From: Brachypodium distachyon
Taxonomy: Eukaryota > Streptophyta > Magnoliopsida > Poales > Poaceae
Direction of reading: 5' to 3'
Length of the DNA: 64,000 nt
Assembly (NCBI RefSeq): GCF_000005505.3
Contig: NC_016132.3
Coordinates: 38,206,914 to 38,270,913 of the forward strand
The notes under the pieces were generated by a model, which did not search any database, was not told the DNA's origin, and saw nothing but the letters and a program-made list of their open reading frames with translations. Of this stretch, positions 1 to 11,406 are shown one piece after another (position 1 is the first letter of the stretch; every line of letters begins with the position of its first letter). Made by a program: the position numbers and the translations under genes.

Positions 1-329
1 ATTCCTATGTATTGATATTTCATAATTGCAATAAAAAATGTGCGATTTACTAATTCATTTTTATCTAGATTATCTTGTGACATTGATGATGGTGGTTTGA
101 CATTTAAATTTGGACTTTTGTTATCGACTTGTTGCAGTTGATGGTGGCCTATTGGCTAGTGGTTCGTTTGTTATCGCATTTTGCGTTTATTTATATACAA
201 CTATTATTGTGATCTAATTGAGATTGTCTTGGATTTGTTTTTTGTCAAATTTCAACATTAGATCTTATATTACCGTAATATGTATCACATATCCGTTACT
301 CGGGAATCGTTCATTTCAACTTGTACAGT
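1..329. other. AT-rich non-coding sequence, nothing recognised
   Basis: No open frame with family resemblance was seen. It precedes the first copy of a repeated element, whose left part may lie here or outside the window. Confidence 0.4.
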
Positions 330-1071
330 GCCCAGGCTTTGCCGAAGCGCTGGCTCCGCCTATGCCCGCGACCCCCATGTTCTCTAAGCTGCGTTGCTTT
401 GACCGTCTTGCTCTTCTGAAGCTAGAGCTGCAAGGCGCTCCTGCTCCGTGCCCTATATCCACAAGACATGTGGTGCTTCTCCATGGTGCTTCCGTGGTCA
501 AAATCGTTCTGGCTTGCCGCTCATCGCTAGCGGGAGCACTGCTCCGGTGCTACTCGACCTTGTCTAGCACATTTCACTGCTTCATGGTGAGCCGGCCGCT
601 GGTTCTTAATTTTGCCCCTTAGCCGACATGTATCCGGTCACCTAGGACGGTCAAACGCTTCCGAACACGCTTCCGAACGAGCTTAGGACCTGTCGTGACC
701 CATTTAACAAAAAATTAGGACCTAAATATGCAGTTTAGTAATTGTAGGACTAACTTTGCACATCGTCAATAATATTAGGACCGCGGGTGCATTGTCCCTC
801 ACATCAGTTATGTCTAGCGGGCCCCTTAGCCTACGTGTATTAGGTCAACGCGCCACGTAGGCCAGTCAAACACTCATGTCCGAGCTTAGGACCTGTCGTG
901 ACCCACTGTATAAAAAATTGGGACCTAAATATGCAGTTTACTAATTTTAGAACTAACTTGGCACCTCGTCAATAATATTAGGACCGCGGGTGTATATGCA
1001 GTTTACTAATTTTAGAACTAACTTGGCACCTCGTCAATAATATTAGGACCGCGGGTGTATTTTACTCCATT
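330..1071. repeat. Partial copy 1 of a long-inverted-repeat (foldback-like) element
   Basis: Positions 330-600 match the spacer of the fuller copy at 1990-2490 (shared words around TCTCTAAGCT and TTGACCGTCTT). They are followed by two head-to-tail subrepeats at about 600-795 and 795-1071, containing ATATGCAGTTTA and CTCGTCAATAATATTAGGAC. The second subrepeat has an internal tandem duplication of about 63 bp at 930-1061. No left inverted arm is visible, so this copy is truncated or rearranged. Confidence 0.6.
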
Positions 1072-1663
1072 TGCAAACTAAGTTGCCAATGATGTTGTGG
1101 GATCTCATTAGGCTACATATCGTAGTTTTGTCGTGAATTGAATTTATGTGCAGGATTTGCTGTGTTATAAAATAAAGCTGCAGAGATGTTGTTTTATTTT
1201 ACTACAGTTAGATTCAAGCTCCCCAAAAAAGGGATCAGAAACCCCCGAGCCGACGTGCTTCACTGAATAACACCGAGGCCATGAGGCTCCGTCTGATGAC
1301 GGCGTTGTAGCAGGCTGCGGTGGCCGGCCGTTGAGCATGCATCAGTTTCCTGGTCTCAAGGGCGTGTTTGTTTCACATCTGTTTCCTCCCTCTTCTTATC
1401 CTGATCTGCCGTAGAGCCCATAGCTGACACGCAAAACTGTTTAATTGCCTTGTTATAATGCATCGTTATGCAAACAGACCGCCCGACTAAACGTAGAATG
1501 GTCAAGCCCTCTGCAGGTCACCTTTTCTTCAGAATAGCAAGGGAGCGAGATCCAGTTAGAGTACAAGGAATGGATGAGGATTTTTATTATTTTTAGACAA
1601 TGCCCAGCACCTTCTCATTCATTTGTAACTTGTTCATTACAGATAATGGTCCTGATGTCATCA
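1072..1663. other. Spacer between two repeat elements, nothing recognised
   Basis: This stretch of about 590 bp separates the outward-facing repeats of the two foldback-like copies. I saw no gene, RNA or recognisable transposon in it. Confidence 0.4.
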
Positions 1664-2880
1664 AAATACACCCGCGGTTCTAATATTATCGACGAGGTGT
1701 CAAGTTAGTCCTAAAATTACTAAACTGTGTATTTAGGTCCTATTTTTTTGGAAGTGTGTCATGACAGCTCTTAAGCTCGTCCAAAAACGTTTGACCAGCC
1801 TACGTGGCGCTGACTGAATACACGTCAGCTAAAGGGCCCGCTGGACATTACTGAAGCTATAAAATTAGATTAAATGCACCCCCGTTCCTAATATTATTGA
1901 CAACGTGCCAAATTAGTCCTAAAATTACTAAAACTGTATATTTAAATCCTATCTTTTTTGGTAAGTGGGTCACGACAGGTCCTAACCTCGTTCTCCCTGA
2001 CACCTACAACCAACCCCGCGGCCCCCCACGGTCTCTAAGCTACGTTGCCTTGACCGTCTTTCTCCGCCAAAGTTAGAGCCACAAGCTAATCCTGTGCTAG
2101 TGCCTTGTATCGTCAGGAACGTGAACGACATTTGCGCCATTGCGTGCGGTCCCGGGCACACTGCGCACCGTCGTTGTACACCGCCTCGGCCAACGGCCTC
2201 CCCGAGCCATGACCCTTGCTTACTAGCTTCACCTCGTCGTTGTACACCTTCGACCATCCTTGTGTTGTGTAGCGTTCCACCGCCTAGCACTGCTTTCCAT
2301 CGCTACACGAGCTCATTGCCAGCCCTCCTCCGGTTCACCACCAAGCACCCCCAACAACTCAGTAGCTGCCCCTAAAACCCAGCAAGCCACCACAATTCTC
2401 TACTCTCCCTAGCAGTGCAACTCTAGTGACTTGCCGGCAAGAACCGCGGTGATGGGTCAGAGAACACACAATTTCACAGCGCCAATTATGCCAACAGGCC
2501 CCTTAGCCGATGTGTATTCGGTCACGTTGGACGGTCAAACGCTCCTAAGCGAGCTTAGGACCTCTCGTAGCCCACTTAATAAAAATTAGGACCTAAATAT
2601 GCAGTTTAATAAATTTAGGACTAACTTTGCACCTCGTCAATAATATTAGGACCACGGATGCATTTTTCCTCACGTCAATTATGCCCAGCAGGCTCTTTGT
2701 CTAACATGTACTCAGTCAACGCGCCACTTAGGCCAGTCAAACGCTCCTGGACGAGCGTAGGACCTGTTGTGACACACTTAGAAAAAAGTTGAGACCTAAA
2801 TATGCAGTTTAGTAATTTTAGGATTAACTTGGCTCCTCGTCAATAATATTAGAACTGCGGGTGTATTTTACTCGATGACT
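1664..2880. mobile_element. Foldback-like DNA element with subrepeat-built inverted arms
   Basis: The left arm is two subrepeats in reverse orientation (about 1664-1860 and 1871-1990). The right arm is the same subrepeats forward (about 2490-2664 and 2665-2880). Between them is a spacer of about 500 bp. The outer ends read AAAATACACCCGC on the left and GCGGGTGTATTTT on the right, perfect inverted complements. Each subrepeat carries TATTAGGAC, TGCAGTTTA and GTCGTGACCCAC-like words. No transposase frame is seen and I could not fix a clean target-site duplication. Long inverted arms made of tandem subrepeats are typical of foldback elements or some Mutator-like elements; the superfamily is inferred. 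Confidence 0.6.
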
Positions 2881-2999
2881 GATTAAACCAGCAGGATCCA
2901 ACATCATGTTCTGCATATTTTGCAAGAACATGAGAGCTGCCTCGTTACAACATTTAACATTGATGGGATTACAAGATAAAAAAACTCTGCGTGTTATTC

Positions 3000-3260
3000 C
3001 CGAAAAAGAAAGCCTTTGCAGTGCTGGACTTGTTTATCAGCGTTAGGCAGTCAGTGAAGATAAAACTTCATGTCCTGGACAATGGCGCCAATGGGGGATT
3101 TGCCGATGCCTACATCTCGCTCTCGCACCTTGTTTATCAGCGTTAGGCAGTCAGAGGCTACCTGAAACTTCTGAAACCCCGCGCTTTTGGCGAAGACGAG
3201 GGCCTAACGAACAACAAGAGCTTCAGCCACTTCTGGGCTTTGGATATGATCATGACTAAA
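3000..3260 (-). mobile_element. LINE ORF2 remnant (RNase H-like C-terminus)
   Basis: Read on the minus strand, the segment encodes pieces such as ALVFAKSAGFQKFQ, VASDCLTLINK and KSPIGAIVQDMKF. This is the pattern of the RNase H domain at the 3' end of plant L1-type retrotransposon ORF2. The word GTTTATCAGCGTTAGGCAGT occurs twice (about 3029 and 3130), so the remnant has an internal duplication, and stops break the frame. A three-unit telomere-like run CCCTAAACCCTAAAC lies just beyond at about 3260-3275. Confidence 0.5.
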
Positions 3261-3275
3261 CCCTAAACCCTAAAC

Positions 3276-4264
3276 ATCGATTTTCTGCCAATGACACCAC
3301 TAGATGATCACGGACCACAATGTCACAGCGAGGTCGTCCTGAATGGGAGAAGATCACATCATCTACATTGGTAACAGACCTTCCGGCGGCAGATATCATT
3401 TCTGGACAGATGTCGAGGTCTCACGTCTGTTGGAGCCTGTCAAGCTGACATTATAAAGAGCAATGAAACTCTGGAGAAGAGGCAGAGGCGTTCCTCGACA
3501 TTACGGAACTAATTTATGTTCCCCGGGATATGCCATATAGCAACCCGCATGCTCATGCAGTGGACATCCGGAGCTTTAGTTATCCTGTACAGCAAACATT
3601 GCCTAATATGAGTTGCCTTTTTGAGGTTTAGGAAAGTTCCATAATCCTTTGTTCAGTCCTTTCAGATTTGTTTGGAAGTGTCTATTTCTCAGTCGATTGA
3701 GAAGTAGTTATTTTCCAATCAACGACCGTACCCATCCGATCAAGATTTTCTCATCATTTATACTTGGACGAGTTTTACATGAATCTCAGTGATGAAATCG
3801 GACGGTTGTTACCATCGACTTAGAAATAGTTATTTCTCAGTCGCCTTACAAATACAAAACCGATTTGTTTCACATATTAACATTGACGGTTGAAAAAATA
3901 GCAGTCATACCTTGCGGGTATTGATCAGACTTGAGCTGGGATACTGCAGCTGGTAGGTGGGCAATTGTGAGCTATTCTCCGGTGCACAATTTCCATCTTG
4001 TTTGGGCACTAGAATTGTCCATAGTTTCTTCTAAGCCTTCTCCATTCTGACGAAGAACCTCTACCTGAAAATTTTCAGTTACTTTTCAGAATTGATAGAT
4101 GCTCAGCAAATTATATGCTGATCGAACGGTGTATGCACCAGTTTTGGAGTGAGGCCAGGAGGGAAAAAATCATTACACCTGTCTATGCTAATAGGCATGC
4201 TTAAGATTTTCTCTGCTTTGTCATCCAAAAAAAGTTTCTCATTCTCCAACATGAGAGAGTTTAG
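3276..4264. other. Intergenic sequence, nothing recognised
   Basis: No credible gene or RNA was found between the LINE remnant and the Stowaway MITE. Short open frames here have no family resemblance. Confidence 0.4.
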
Positions 4265-4380
4265 TACTCCCTCCGATCCATATTACTTGTCTAAAATTTG
4301 TCCAAATATAAATGTATCTATGTTTAAAAGCGTTTTGATACATGTAATATTTCAACAAGTAATTCCGGCCGGAGGGAGTA
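4265..4380. mobile_element. Stowaway MITE
   Basis: It opens with TACTCCCTCCGATCCATATT and closes with the complementary CGGAGGGAGTA, flanked by TA, as expected for a Tc1/mariner-derived Stowaway element. Length is about 116 bp. The inner part contains the ATGTATCTATG...TACATGTAATATTTC core also seen at 29341 and 40797. Confidence 0.85.
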
Positions 4381-5208
4381 TTTGGTTAACATGTATGGAA
4401 GAGTAGGCCGGTAATGTGGCAGGTACGATACCAGGAATCCAGTAACACCTACTGTCCAGAATATGCCTTTCTGAATAAACTTTCTTGTCATCGGGAGGGC
4501 CGGAGGGGTCGTCTACGAGTAGATTGTGAATAGAGAGATAACTGTACATAAATGGAGGCCCATTAGACTCCATTCGAAAGCAACCGTCCGGTTCGCGTCC
4601 CGTCGGCCTGGTTGACGATGAGGCATCAAGTCGACGCAGCAGCCCATTTATGCTTGGGCACTCTGTGAGAAGATCCGGGACATTCAACAACAAAACCGGA
4701 CAACTGAGAACCTGAAATCACATTGGTGCGTGGTGCCTCTAGTTTACTCTCTCGGCCAACGTTGAATCACTGTGGTGGCTCATAGATTAGCTTCCATTTA
4801 CTGTCTCTGTGTAATAACTTCTCTTTGAGATGTCAGAACAAAATAGTTGATCTATTCTGAAAGCAAAAACTCATCATAAGGACTGCCGTTTGTGCACTAC
4901 TGAGATGGATCAGTGTGCCATCGTCCTAACAACTGAAAAAGGTCTTCTTGATTAGTGCCATCAACCACAAATTATAAAAGCAACGAGAATATTATAAGAA
5001 TTAAACTAAATTAAGATAATCACTCAACGTGGTATATAAGGCAAGCGCTCTAGATAAAAAGTTGTATAAACTTCATTGAGAAGTTTCTAGGTGCAGGTGA
5101 AAAAGGAATAATTAATCAAATGTCCATACAACCTTTTTGAGAATAGAGACACAAAGGATCATGAAAGATGGCCAACATGTTATGCTATTTTCCATGTATG
5201 CGTGCAAG
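4381..5208. other. Intergenic sequence upstream of the globulin pseudogene
   Basis: AT-rich sequence with no credible gene. An open frame of 113 codons on the minus strand (4352-4693) overlaps the MITE and resembles nothing known to me. Confidence 0.4.
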
Positions 5209-5215
5209 CATGCAT
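5209..5215 (+). promoter_or_regulatory. RY / legumin-box core CATGCAT
   Basis: CATGCAT lies about 220 bp upstream of the globulin start codon. It is the core of the RY element bound by B3 (ABI3/FUS3-type) factors in seed storage protein promoters. Its position fits, but a 7-bp match alone is weak. Confidence 0.45.
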
Positions 5216-5365
5216 ACCCTTACCTTGTTGGCCTTGATTGTATCTATTGGTCTTTTAGATTATGTCCAAATGACACCTTATTTATCCTATCATCCATCTT
5301 GATAAGATAAACCTTATCTCCACATAACGTATAAGCCACATAAGGTAAGAACCACTTTTCTTGCC

Positions 5366-5373
5366 TATAAAAA
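5366..5373 (+). promoter_or_regulatory. TATA box of the 11S globulin pseudogene
   Basis: TATAAAAA sits 56 bp before the ATG at 5429, a normal TATA-to-start spacing for cereal storage protein genes with short leaders. The core promoter therefore looks intact although the coding part is broken. Confidence 0.6.
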
Positions 5374-5428
5374 CCACATAGATCCCCCGGTACTGTCATC
5401 AACCAAAACTTCTCTCATCTCTTCAAAC

Positions 5429-7197
5429 ATGGCAAACACAAATTTCTCATCTCTTTCTTTTTACTTTTGCATTTTCCTCTTGTGCCATGGCTCCATGGCG
5501 CAACTGTTTAGCCAGAGCTCAAATCTTTGGCAAAGTCCTCGCCGAGGAGCTTTCAGGGAGTGCAGATTTGATAGGCTACAAGCACTTGAACCATTCCGTC
5601 AAGTGAGATCTCAAGGGGGTCTGACTGAGTATTTTGATGAGCAGAATGAGCAATTTCTCTGCGCTGGTGTATCCGTCATCCGTCGTGTTATCAATCCTCG
5701 AGGACTTCTCTTACCTCGATACCACAATACTCCAGGATTAGTCTAGATCATTAGAGGTTTGTGTAGCAAATTTACCACGATGTTGCAGTGTCAGATTATA
5801 TTACTAATTTCTATAAGACAAATTTTATAGTATTAGTCATAAGTTTGTAAAACTAACATACACATTTGTTGTCTCCCAGGTAGTGGTTTTGCCGGGTTTG
5901 CTTTCCCTGGATGCCCACCTTCCAACAATTTGAGCAAGCACAAGGTCAAAGCCAAAGCCAAAAATTTAGTGATGAGCACCAGAAAGTCCAACGTTTTCAA
6001 CAAGGAGATGTCATTGCGCTGCCGGTTGGCGTCGCACATTAGTTCTACAACAATGGTGATGAACCAATTGTAGCTATCTATGTTTTTGACACAAACAGCA
6101 ATGCCAATCAGCTTGAACCTAGGCTAAAGGTAACTAATGGTGTTTGAAACTAATTTATGAGGTGTATAATTGTTTTTAACTAATCTACTAGGTTTATGGT
6201 ATTTTATGAAGTGACATATCGTTTGACAAAAAATTTACTTGATCAATTCAATTTTGTAGGAATTTCTGTTGGCTGGTGAAAATAGGGGGGCGCAACAGTA
6301 CTTTGGCAACAACATATTTAGTGGATTCAATGTGCAGTTGCTTAGTGAGGCCTTTGCTATAAGTGAACAGACTTCACAAAGGCTTCAGAGTCAAAATCAG
6401 CAAAGAGGTGAAATCATCCTTGTGGATCGTGGTCTTCAATTTGTGAAGCCTGTTGTCCAATCTCAGGTTGGGCAATCAACTAGTGACACTTTGAATGGTT
6501 TGGAGGAGAACTTTTGTGATCATAAACCAATCATAAACATCGAAGATCCCAATCGAGCTGACGAATACAATCCACGTGCTGGAAGGATAACACATCTTAA
6601 CAGCCAGAAGTTCTCCATCCTTAATACCGTGCAAATGAGTGCTACAAGAGTAAACCTCTACCAGGTATTTATGATGTTACATTTTGATGCACTCTTATTA
6701 CAGCTTCACAATACAAGTCTAATATTATTACATGCTCCAACTCACTATGACTGCAGGATGCCATTCTTTCACCATCCTGGAATATTAATGCTCATAGTGT
6801 GGTGTACATGATCCAAGGGCATGCTTGGGTTCAGGTCACCAACAACGAGGGTCAAAATGTGTTCAACGGCCTTATTCGTCCGGGGCAACTATTAATCATC
6901 CCACAAAACTATGTTGTTTTAAGAAAGGCAGAGCGTGAAGGATCCCAATATATTGAATTCAAGACCAATGCAAATTCCATAGTTAGTCACATTGCAGGAA
7001 AGAACTCAATACTCCGTGCACTGCCTATTGATGTCATCGCCAATACGTACGGCATCTCAAAAGAGGAGGCCCAAAACCTCAAAAACAACAGGGGAGAAGA
7101 GATTGGTGCCTTCACTACTAAAGTTCCTCAAGCGAGCTACCAGAGATACCGTGCGGGTTCAGAGGAGTCGGATTTGAGTCGCAAGGCATCAGAGTGA
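5429..7197 (+). pseudogene. 11S seed storage globulin (triticin/12S globulin type), disabled
   Basis: Four exons can be traced: 5429-5756, 5880-6129, 6260-6664 and 6757-7197. They encode a signal peptide (about 24 residues, ending CHGSMA), the acidic-chain cupin, the processing site NGLEENFC (Asn-Gly cleavage by vacuolar processing enzyme) and the basic-chain cupin (INAHSVVYMIQG, GQLLIIPQNYVV, VSHIAGKNSILRALP). This is the legumin family, stored as hexamers in protein bodies. Three lesions are visible. There is a TAG at 5744-5746 where the family has Tyr (LV-Y-I). A one-base loss follows FPGCPPS at about 5925; the downstream reading QQFEQAQGQSQSQKF continues in another frame. A second TAG replaces the Trp of VAHWFYNN at about 6039-6041. 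Splice sites, exons 3-4 and a poly(A) region near 7280 are intact. The ATG is the only one followed by a signal peptide. Confidence 0.88.
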
Positions 7198-8156
7198 ATG
7201 AGCGAATATATATGAGAACAATAGAGTAAAATAAATAAATCACAAGTGTGGTGCATTTGATGATTGTATACATGTTCTCAATAAAGATAAAATAAAAGTT
7301 TGTGTCGTTTCATATGTGTACTTGTTTTGTATTCCCACATGTTATGTTTATGTTTTGTGTTACTTTTATATTTATGTTATGTGTTTTGGAAATAGCATCG
7401 GCTAATTCTCCCTCCCTTTCTCAAAGGATGGGGTCCACACATTTTGAGCTTAAACTTGACCATTAATTCGACCAACGGTTTGTAGACTATGTGTTATAAA
7501 TTTTAAAACAACGAGGACATATTTTTTAATAGGGGGTGCAATGTTATATTTTTTCTAATATGTAACTCACATATCATTGATCAGATTGTTGGTCAAAACT
7601 GAACCTAGAAATTTATAGATGTCATTATTTGATAAATGGTTGGACTTTTTTTTCCGGCCGTGCATTTAATGTCTTAATGGGCAAGTCAATATCCGCAAGC
7701 ATCATCAAAATGTAATGCTAATTTAATCATTTCATGTACTGTTTTGTGGGAATATTCAATGGTTTACTTGTGAAATCGCATCCTTTGATCACGTTCACAT
7801 TTAATATTTTTAACTCACGTAATGTATTTGTTTGTAACGTGCACCACCGCGCCGCCAAATTTGCATGTGGGGAAATTTAAATGTTGGTTTGTGAAATTGT
7901 ATCCTTTATTTATTTGTTTTCTTTGAGAAATTGCACCTAGCAACGAGTAACGTTTTTGCCGTTTCTATTTGGGCCAACGTGTGGACTTCACGTGCTGCCT
8001 AGACCCAGCGAACCAGTGACTTTCATTGAGCATTGGGCCTTAACATGTTGTCCAGACCCATTGAACCAGCAAACAGGGAGGGCTATCACATGAAATATTC
8101 TAAATGGGCGGCCTACTAGCACGGCCCATTTGAATCAGTTCTTTTTTTTAAAAAAA
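7198..8156. other. 3' flank of the globulin pseudogene and intergenic DNA
   Basis: An AATAAA-like cluster occurs at about 7280-7297 (CAATAAAGATAAAATAAAAG), a plausible polyadenylation signal. The rest is AT-rich, with a loose inverted pair around 7455 and 7590 (TTGACCATTAATTCGACCAAC and GTTGGTCAAA) that might be a decayed MITE. Confidence 0.35.
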
Positions 8157-8195
8157 AACAGCAATGCAGAATCAGCTTGAGCCAAGACAAAAGAA
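8157..8195 (+). pseudogene. Tiny second 11S globulin fragment
   Basis: After an A-run, the sequence AACAGCAATGCAGAATCAGC followed by TTGAGCCAAGACAAAAG matches the end of globulin exon 2, which encodes NSNANQLEPR(Q/L)K, apart from a 2-base insertion. The codons for EPRQK here match the usual family version better than the full pseudogene (EPRLK). It looks like the last trace of another globulin copy, but the match is only about 38 bases. Confidence 0.45.
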
Positions 8196-11100
8196 AATAG
8201 CATACCGGATGAATCAAATGAGCGATGCGTATAATATGATTAACTATAACAAACTAATGATGCTAAGGATCCATGTCTGTTGCGTAGGGCTGAATCGAGA
8301 TCTCTCATGTTAAAAGAGGTCGCAAGCAATGAAGTAGTGCCAACCTTGTCGGTAATGATGTTCTATCATTCTAATGCCGGCTTAATTATTGTTCTCTTAA
8401 CCTCGACATTAACAAAGCAAAGAATATTCAGAAACCGCGATGAGACTTCTCCATTCACTTCGCAGCAGATATGAGACTTCCCCGTTCACTAACTGGTTTA
8501 TTTTAGGGACAAACTGGGATTTTTTTGTGTGCGACCTTTTGACCTCTAAATGTCGGTTTCTGTTTCTTTAGAAGGCCGATCGGTTAGCAATACTAACCTG
8601 AAGGCCCACCCTCGAGCATGGAGCACTAGGAACATGGAGTACATATGAACGCGGTTTTTCAAAAAGGCAAAAAATGTGTTCCAGTCCTCGTGAATTATTT
8701 TCCAAGGTGCAAAATGCAAAAATTCAAGCTAAGCTGACACAAGCTCCGAACCCATAATACAAAATACAGTACCGGTGACCCTACGTATGATATTTCGTCA
8801 AGTTAATAGGCCGTAGCTTTTAATTTCCGAAATACAGTGACTAAATTCAAAATCAAAACCAAATTCAGTGACCGAGTCCATTTTACTTTTTGTTTTTTTT
8901 ATAGATATACTAATCCCAGGGTCGCGTGGAAAGCGTATGTATGCATATGCAGTGGTGGCGGTATCGTGTGGCTTGGTAATCAGAGCCAATCAAGCTAATC
9001 TAGCTGTGGATCTTTAATTTACCAATCCAATCCAAGGGTGTCTTGTGGACTCTCTCCAGGAGTAGATTATTCATCCATCCACTGGCCGGAGTATAGTACT
9101 ATTGTATGTTATCCCCGACGATTTCAAGTGCAGTTCACGCAAACATGCCATGCCGTCGCTCCCCGCGCGCCGATCGAGGATCTCCACGGCCAGGAATTCC
9201 CAAACGTCTCTCCAGTCTGTAGTCTGGACCACTGTTGATCCATCAGCACATCTGATCTTTTGAGGTAGTACGAGTGTCAATGCTCTGGAAAAACACTTGC
9301 AGATCACCATATCTCTCAGTGTCTTATTGCAAAAATCGATTGGGTGGTCTGCCGTGTATTTCGAATCAGCAAGGCACCACCACCGCCGGGATAAGATCCT
9401 TGTGTCGTTGTTTGGCTGTGATGCTAGCCTCGATTGTGGGCTGTCTGCACATCAAATTTGTTAATCCGAAATTTCCATGTACGATCTTGTGATCTGAAAT
9501 ATTCCATTTTATGCTCGTTGGATTAGAAATACTCATGTATGCTAGAGTGTAAAGTTTGTATTTTTTTGTAATGTTTCCTGATCCGAAACAAGAGAATCCA
9601 AGAATGCTTGTTCAATTTGTTTGTTGATAAAATCTGAAGAATTGCTTTGGTGCAGAAATGTTCAGAAATGCTTCGGGTTCTTCTGAAATGTTGGGAAATG
9701 CTTCGGTGAAAATGTCGAGAAATGCTTTGGTAATCCGAAGTGTTGGAAGAAATATGTATTTGATCATTTTGTTATGCCAAGATACAAGAGTTGCACAATG
9801 CGAAAGCAAGAGAAATGAACGTGTATATTGCAAGAACTTGGCATGAATCTTCAAGTAATTTGTGGTCCAAGTAGTATGGAAAGGTCCTACTATGTTGGGA
9901 ATTGGCTTTCCGAAAGAGGGTGAGGGAAGGAATGTGGGCTTGAAAAAAAGTGGGAAAAACACAAATGGTTGTGAAGGGTAATAGACAACTTTATAGAGCA
10001 CGAAAATGATTACATGGCAACTGGAAAAGAAAACAAAGACCCGAGGAAACCACAAAGGCACATTCTAAAACAAAACAAACCAAAAACATCAAGTATTGGT
10101 CTTCCTAGTTCGGATCACCACATCGCACGTCATGTTTGCCTCGCCATTGAAATCAAAAAGCGACGGGAGAAAGGAGCAAACATGAACATGTCTTCCCAAA
10201 CTTATACGAATTTTGAATTGCTACCAAGCCACCGGTCACTTGAGGCGGTAGGTATTGAAGAAAGAAAAACAACATCTCAAGCACTGCCAAGTGATGATAA
10301 AATAGTGGCAGAAAAATCCATTAGAAAAATGTGAGCCTAGAGGAACATAGTTTCCAAAGTAAATATTTCCGGCCTGAAATGCCACTAACTATTTCTTTGA
10401 CTTCCTTTGAGCTATTAGAAAAATGTCTAGAGGAGTGTCTTGTTTACATATGGATCCGGTGTTCTTTCTTTCCCCAACAACACGGACGCAATAAAAAAAA
10501 AGATGAAGGTTGCCGTCATCAAACCTAGTGTGAGTTAATCATCAAAATTGTGGGTAGTTGATCGAAAATCACCGTGCTAGATGGAATCTCAATCGTCGAC
10601 AAAAACAGCAAGGAGAGAACACAAACTCGATACCTGGGATATCAAAATTTCAGTTGGAAGAGGCCGAATTACACCATCCAAACATACATCTCGACGCCGA
10701 AGCGGCCATTGGATATGAGTGGCTGGCAGGCAGGCAGCAGCCCCATTTGTATTTGTATCCGTAGCTGCTGCTGCACTGTTTCACTGGCGTACTACTGGGT
10801 GAGAGTATACAGCAGTAGAGTACAATACAGTGGTGGAAAATGAACCGAAGCCGAGTAATTAAAAAACGAGCCAGGCCATCTCACCGTAAACGCACCCGTA
10901 TCCATTAGTAGTTGTAGTAGACAGTGGTAGCAGCAGCAAGTGGAGTAAATCCTCTGGATTGTTCCAGTCAACTCACGTGCTCCGCCAGCCCACGACCACG
11001 ACCATGGCCGCCCGTGAGTCCGGCCGTCTGACCGTGCCCCCCCGCGCTCTTCTTCCTGACCGTTGCTTTGTTTCCGACCGAGCCTGAAACGCACGAGGAA

Positions 11101-11406
11101 GAACCCAAGAACCACAACGCCGGATAAGCGAGGAATTGAGCAAATCCCTCGACTGTCTGTCACCCCGCCACGCCACTCCACACTCCACTCTCTACTACTG
11201 TACAGTACCAGTAGTAGCTTGCCACCGCCCCTCCCTACCGTTGTCCGTTGCCCCGGCCCACGTGTCGCCGCCATCCACCTGCCCCCACTCTCGTTCACTT
11301 CCCAGGCCACTCCACCTCCAATGCCCCGATCCGATCCCCTTCTCGACTACTACTAGTGCTTCCAAGTAATGTCTCCCTCCTCCTCCTCCTTCTTCTCCCC
11401 ATCCCA
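8196..11406. other. Intergenic region and lectin-kinase promoter/leader
   Basis: No credible gene was found. The word AAATGCTTCGG or a near copy recurs about four times at 9655-9740. From about 10970 the sequence becomes GC- and pyrimidine-rich, which suits the promoter and 5' leader of the lectin receptor kinase. Confidence 0.4.

Noticed and set aside
3256..3276. Telomere-like CCCTAAACCCTAAAC
   Set aside because: Only about three units. Such short interstitial runs are common in plants and do not indicate a chromosome end.
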